Shown here: one piece after another, positions 60,565 through 64,000 of the stretch
Position numbering within the stretch: position 1 is the first letter of the stretch
Layout of the letters: every line of letters starts with the position of its first letter
DNA from: Sphingomonas sp. SCN 67-18
Lineage (GTDB): Bacteria > Pseudomonadota > Alphaproteobacteria > Sphingomonadales > Sphingomonadaceae
Assembly (NCBI RefSeq): GCF_001724715.1
Contig: NZ_MEFG01000027.1
Span: 64,914 to 128,913 of the forward strand
Reading direction: 5' to 3'
DNA: 64,000 bases
Made by a program: the position numbers and the translations under genes
The notes under the pieces: model-generated
What the model saw: only the letters and a program-made list of their open reading frames with translations
Database searches by the model: none
Told to the model about the DNA's origin: nothing

Positions 60565-61560
60565 TCAGCCCCAGAACGGGGCAGCCGGCGGAACGAGCAG
60601 GCCGTCCTTCAGCGCAAAGCCGCCGGGCCGGTCCCTCGCGAGCAGCAGCGGCCCGTCCAGGTCGATCCATTTCGCCCTGGGCGCGAGCAATGCCGCCGGC
60701 GCGATGCCGAGCGAGGTGGACAACATGCAGCCGACCATCACCGCCATGCCGCGCATCCGCGCCTTTTCCGCCAGCAGCAGCGCCTCGGTGAGCCCGCCGG
60801 CCTTGTCCAGCTTGATATTGACGGCCTGGAACCGCCCCTCGCAACGGTCGAGATCCTCATGGGTATGGCAGCTCTCGTCCGCGCAGAAGGGGATCGGCGC
60901 GCCAAGGCCCAGCAGCAAATCCTCCTCGCCGGCGGAAACGGGCTGCTCGATCATCTCGACGCCCAGCGCGGCCAGCGCCCGCGCCTCCGCCCCGATATCC
61001 AGATCGTCCCAGCTTTCATTGGCGTCGACGATCAGCCGCGCATCGGGCGCGCCGCGCCGCACCGCCGCCACCCGCTCTTCGATCCGATCCGCATCCAGCT
61101 TGATCTTCAGCATCGCGTGGCGGCCCGACGCCGCCTTTGCGGCCGCCTCCATCGTAGCAGGTTCGGCGAGCGAAATGGTGAAGGCGGTGGCCGCCGGGGC
61201 CGGTTGCGGCAACCCGGCAAGCTGCCAGACGGGCTTGCCGGCCTGTTTCGCCTCCAGCTCCCACAAGGCGCAATCGAGCGCGTTGCGCGCCGCGCCCTCC
61301 ATCATCGTGTCGAGCAGGCTTTCACGGGTCAGCGGGGTGCGCGCCTTGGCCCGCATGGCGATGGCCTCGGCGCACAGTTCGGCGGTTTCGCCCTCATAAT
61401 AGATCGGCGTCGCCTCGCCGCGCCCGACATGGGTGCCGTCGCTTACCTCCGCGACGATCAACTCAACCTCGGTCTGGGAATTGCGGGCGATGGTGAAGGC
61501 GCCGGCCACCGGCCAGCGTTCGATTCGGGTGGTTACGCTCGGATTCGTCATCATGCTCAT
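60565..61560 (-). CDS. dgcA: Dipeptide epimerase / N-acetyl-D-Glu racemase-like enolase-superfamily enzyme
   Basis: 331 residues. Acid/base Lys in MLKIKLDADRIEER (~150), metal ligands in LIVDANESWDDLD, EQPVSAGEEDLL and CADESCHTHEDLDRCEG, second Lys in QAVNIKLDKAGGLTEALLLA (~250). This is the muconate-lactonizing subgroup with dipeptide epimerase style. Such proteins are sold under L-Ala-D/L-Glu epimerase or DgcA names; the true substrate needs the specificity loop compared. Starts at ATG 61560, 12 bases after the phaZ stop, hence co-transcribed. Confidence 0.88.
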   Translation of the reverse strand: MSMMTNPSVTTRIERWPVAGAFTIARNSQTEVELIVAEVSDGTHVGRGEATPIYYEGETAELCAEAIAMRAKARTPLTRESLLDTMMEGAARNALDCALWELEAKQAGKPVWQLAGLPQPAPAATAFTISLAEPATMEAAAKAASGRHAMLKIKLDADRIEERVAAVRRGAPDARLIVDANESWDDLDIGAEARALAALGVEMIEQPVSAGEEDLLLGLGAPIPFCADESCHTHEDLDRCEGRFQAVNIKLDKAGGLTEALLLAEKARMRGMAVMVGCMLSTSLGIAPAALLAPRAKWIDLDGPLLLARDRPGGFALKDGLLVPPAAPFWG

Positions 61561-61572
61561 ATTTTCGGGCGC

Positions 61573-62790
61573 TCAATCGTGCGCGGCGATCCACTGTTCC
61601 ACGACAGGGGCGATCTTCTCACGCCAGCGGCTGCCGTTGAAGATGCCATAATGGCCCACCTTGGGGGCCATATGATAGCGCTTGTGCCGGGCCGGCAGAT
61701 TCTTCGCCAGCGTGAGCGCCGCCTTGGTCTGGCCAAGGCCGGAAATATCGTCGCGCTCCCCCTCGATGGCGAGGATGCCGATATCGGTGATCGCGCCCGG
61801 ATCAACCCGCACGCCGCGATGCGTCATCTCGCCCCTGGGCAGGGCGTGGTTCTGGAACACCACATCGATGGTCTGCAGGTAGAATTCAGCCGTCATGTCG
61901 CAGACCGAGCGATATTCGTCGTAGAAATCCTTGGTGGCATCGGCGCTGTCGCCGTCTCCGACGACGAGATGTTTGAACATTTCCCAATGGCTGGTCATGT
62001 GATTGCCGAGGTTCATGGTCATGAAGCCGGCCAGTTGCAGGAAACCGGGATAAACCGCGCGCCCGGCGCCCGGATACATGAACGGCACGGTGGTGATCAC
62101 ATTCTGGCGGAACCAGCTGTGCGGCCGCTGGGTCGCCAGCGTGTTGACGGCGGTGGGCGCCTCCCGCGTGTCGACCGGCCCGCCCATCATCGTCAGCGTC
62201 TTCGGCCGGGCCGGATGCTTGTTTGCCGACATCAGCGCCGCCGCCGCGTAGCAGGGCACGGACGGCTGGCACACCGCCAGCACATGCGCGCCGGGGCCGA
62301 TATGCTCCAGAAAGGCGATCAGATAATCGATATAGTCGTCGAGGTCGAAACTGCCGTCCTCCACGGGGACCAGCTTCGCATCCCGCCAGTCGGTGATGTA
62401 CACGTCATGCCCCGGCAGCATCCGTTCCACCGTGCCGCGCAGCAGGGTGGCGAAATGGCCGGACATCGGCGCGACGATGAGCAGGCGGGGACCGCCCTCC
62501 ACCCCTTCGCGCACGAAATGCTTCAGCTGGCCGAACGGCTTCTGAACGACGATCTCTTCATGGACGGGGACGGTCTTTCCGTCGATGATCGTGCTGTGCA
62601 GGCCGAAGGCGGGCTTGCCGCGCGGCGCGGCGGCGTGGGCGAACACGTCCAGCGCGGAGGCGATGATCGGTCCGCCACCGAAATAAGCCAGCGGATTGGC
62701 GGGATTGTGGAGGAATTCTGCACCGACATTGGCGAGGGCGCTCGCGCTGGCCAGCAACGAACGCTGCATTTCATAAGCATTGTACAACAT
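61573..62790 (-). CDS. phaZ: Intracellular polyhydroxybutyrate depolymerase
   Basis: 405 residues from ATG 62790 (MLYNAYEMQRSLLASASALA); upstream in-frame sequence has no homology. PhaZ of the cytoplasmic type: N-terminal SANP-like (NPANPLAYFGGG), catalytic Cys in VLAVCQPSVPCYAAAALM (~173), TMMGGPVDTREAPTAVN, and C-terminal His in HMAPKVGHYGIFNGSRWR. Degrades stored PHB granules. Upstream divergent space holds overlapping palindromes. Confidence 0.94.
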   Translation of the reverse strand: MLYNAYEMQRSLLASASALANVGAEFLHNPANPLAYFGGGPIIASALDVFAHAAAPRGKPAFGLHSTIIDGKTVPVHEEIVVQKPFGQLKHFVREGVEGGPRLLIVAPMSGHFATLLRGTVERMLPGHDVYITDWRDAKLVPVEDGSFDLDDYIDYLIAFLEHIGPGAHVLAVCQPSVPCYAAAALMSANKHPARPKTLTMMGGPVDTREAPTAVNTLATQRPHSWFRQNVITTVPFMYPGAGRAVYPGFLQLAGFMTMNLGNHMTSHWEMFKHLVVGDGDSADATKDFYDEYRSVCDMTAEFYLQTIDVVFQNHALPRGEMTHRGVRVDPGAITDIGILAIEGERDDISGLGQTKAALTLAKNLPARHKRYHMAPKVGHYGIFNGSRWREKIAPVVEQWIAAHD

Positions 62791-62860
62791 CGAAAACCGG
62801 TCCCCCGCCCCGTGATCGGGCTTGTTAGACCGGCAGTCTGGGCCAAAAATCCCCATGGTG

Positions 62861-62889
62861 CAATGCGGCATTGGGACAACGTCCCATTG
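62861..62889. promoter_or_regulatory. Two overlapping inverted repeats between phaZ and ABC gene
   Basis: CAATGC-G-GCATTG (62861-62873) is a perfect 6-1-6 palindrome, and it overlaps CATTGGGAC-AAC-GTCCCATTG (62869-62889), an eight-of-nine 9-3-9 repeat. They lie in the 130-base divergent region; either could be an operator, for example for a PHB-responsive regulator. Confidence 0.4.
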
Positions 62890-62920
62890 AGGCACTGCGC
62901 GGCGGCTGCTAGGCGGTGCC

Positions 62921-64000
62921 ATGGCCGAAAAGACTGACCTGCCCAGCGGCGAACGCAACCTCGGGAACCTGCGGATGATCTGGGATTTCGCGGCGCGGTA
63001 TCCCGGACGGATCGTGGCGGCGGGTCTGTCCCTGCTGGTCGCGGCCGGGGCGACGCTGGCCATCCCCAGCGGGTTCAAGCGCGTGATCGACAATGGCTTC
63101 GCCGCCGGCGGCGGGGACGTGACGCCCTATTTCCGCTATCTGCTGATGATTGTCGTCATCCTGGCGCTGGCGACGGCGCTGCGCTTCTATTTCGTCTCCT
63201 GGCTGGGCGAGCGGGTGGTGGCCGACCTGCGTGTCGCGGTGCAGCGCAACCTGTTGCGGCTCGCCCCCCGTTTCTTCGAGGAGAACCGCCCGTCCGAGAT
63301 CGCGTCTCGGCTGACCTCCGATACCTCGGTGATCGAGCAGGTGGTCGGCACCACGCTGTCCGTGGCGCTGCGCAACGTGGTGATGGGGATAGGCGGGGTG
63401 ATCTATCTGTTCACCCTCGCCCCCAAGCTGACGGCGATGCTGCTGCTGGGCATTCCGGCCGTGGTGCTGCCGATCATGTTCATCGGCCGCCGGCTGCGCA
63501 CCCTGTCGCGCACCAGCCAGGACCGCATTGCCGATGTCGGCACCATCGTTTCCGAAACGCTCGGCGCGATGAAGATCGTTCAGGCCTTCGGGCAGGAAGC
63601 CCGTGAAGGGCAGCGTTTCGGCGAAGCGGTGAAAAGCGCCTTCGACACCGCCCGCAAGCGGATAAGGATGCGCGCCGCGATGACCGCCATCGTGATCGCG
63701 CTGATCTTCGGATCGATCACCATGGTGATGTGGCAGGGCGCGATCGACGTCGCCAACGGCGCTATGTCCAGCGGCGACATCGCCGCCTTCGTGCTGACCG
63801 GCGGGCTGGTCGCCGGGGCATTCGGCGCGCTGACCGAGGTCTATGGCGATTTGCTGCGCGGCGCTGGGGCGGCCGGGCGACTGGGCGAGTTGCTGGCCGA
63901 GGTGCCGGAGATCGCCGCCCCCGCCAACCCGGTCGCGCTGCCCGAACCGGCGATGGGCCGGCTGAGCTTCGAACATGTCCAGTTCCGCTACCCCACCCGT
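62921..64000 (+). CDS. ABC transporter, fused permease/ATPase (MsbA-like), partial
   Basis: First 360 residues; the gene runs off the right edge just where the ATPase domain begins (SFEHVQFRYPTR), so Walker A is not visible. The visible part is a type IV exporter transmembrane domain with six helices (LSLLVAAGATLAIPSGFKRV, YLLMIVVILALATALRFYFV, NVVMGIGGVIYLFTLAPKLT, AMLLLGIPAVVLPIMFIGRR, AMTAIVIALIFGSITMVMWQ) and GAMKIVQAFGQEAREGQRF between helices 4 and 5. Lipid or drug exporter of the MsbA/multidrug class. Confidence 0.9.
   Translation, partial: MAEKTDLPSGERNLGNLRMIWDFAARYPGRIVAAGLSLLVAAGATLAIPSGFKRVIDNGFAAGGGDVTPYFRYLLMIVVILALATALRFYFVSWLGERVVADLRVAVQRNLLRLAPRFFEENRPSEIASRLTSDTSVIEQVVGTTLSVALRNVVMGIGGVIYLFTLAPKLTAMLLLGIPAVVLPIMFIGRRLRTLSRTSQDRIADVGTIVSETLGAMKIVQAFGQEAREGQRFGEAVKSAFDTARKRIRMRAAMTAIVIALIFGSITMVMWQGAIDVANGAMSSGDIAAFVLTGGLVAGAFGALTEVYGDLLRGAGAAGRLGELLAEVPEIAAPANPVALPEPAMGRLSFEHVQFRYPTR

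Overview
The window is one contiguous stretch of a GC-rich bacterial chromosome. Gene content and protein style point to an alphaproteobacterium of the order Sphingomonadales. Evidence includes two exported proteins ending in the PEPxxWA-type C-terminal sorting signal, a UrcA-family protein, DUF3617, DUF4893 and DUF3297 proteins, TonB-dependent receptors, and small proteins of a kind I associate with this order. I see no rRNA, tRNA or CRISPR array. Genus and species cannot be fixed from the window alone.

Layout, left to right. 1-5638: a reverse-strand operon GNAT - LysR regulator - fdsG - fdsB - fdsA for NAD-linked formate dehydrogenase, with fdsA running off the left edge. 5727-9845: a NUDIX hydrolase, an unknown protein, a small charged protein, a LytS/LytTR two-component pair and a UrcA protein. 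9846-10766: a gene-poor stretch with a broken amidase remnant and a 19-codon mini-gene that has an unusually strong ribosome binding site and its own terminator. 10767-15518: two related lipoproteins, then an MFS (MHS family) importer followed by a TonB-dependent receptor. 15526-24753: uvrB, a DUF3617 lipoprotein, a VOC protein, an M20 peptidase, a metallo-beta-lactamase-fold hydrolase, class I fumarase, a PEP-CTERM protein and a GST. 25135-26045: a visible insertion scar, an IS66 transposase tail plus a suppressor-of-fused domain gene in lower-GC DNA. 26509-29839: nrdA and nrdB, separated by an opposing DUF2171 gene.

29950-40453: mixed housekeeping genes, including an SNase-like nuclease, an orphan ExbD, YggU, YdeI, PilZ, a cytochrome P450, RarD, a SOUL heme protein, queH and a second PEP-CTERM protein. 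40523-45355: an iron-uptake cluster (catecholate siderophore receptor, Sel1-repeat protein, TonB, PiuC-like hydroxylase) with two Fur-like boxes. 45406-48080: an MFS exporter, a DUF3297 protein and a Crp/Fnr regulator. 48229-52727: a lipid/CoA cluster (class C beta-lactamase-fold esterase, two acyl-CoA dehydrogenases, TesB), in which the first two genes are both frameshifted and share an identical 101-base patch. 52740-53988: a LexA/S24-type repressor facing two small genes across a palindromic operator. 54699-64000: a PfpI-like protein, topoisomerase IB, MscS, MaoC, thiolase, a fatty acid desaturase, dipeptide epimerase, PHB depolymerase and the start of an ABC exporter.

Working together: the CoA genes (48-53 kb and 57.7-59.4 kb) suggest beta-oxidation-like catabolism, and PhaZ suggests carbon storage as PHB. 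The formate dehydrogenase supplies NADH. The 40.5-45.4 kb genes import ferric siderophore. The most unusual observations are the 101-base patch copied between two neighbouring unrelated genes, the mini-gene at 10.5 kb, and the small repressor module at 53.4 kb.
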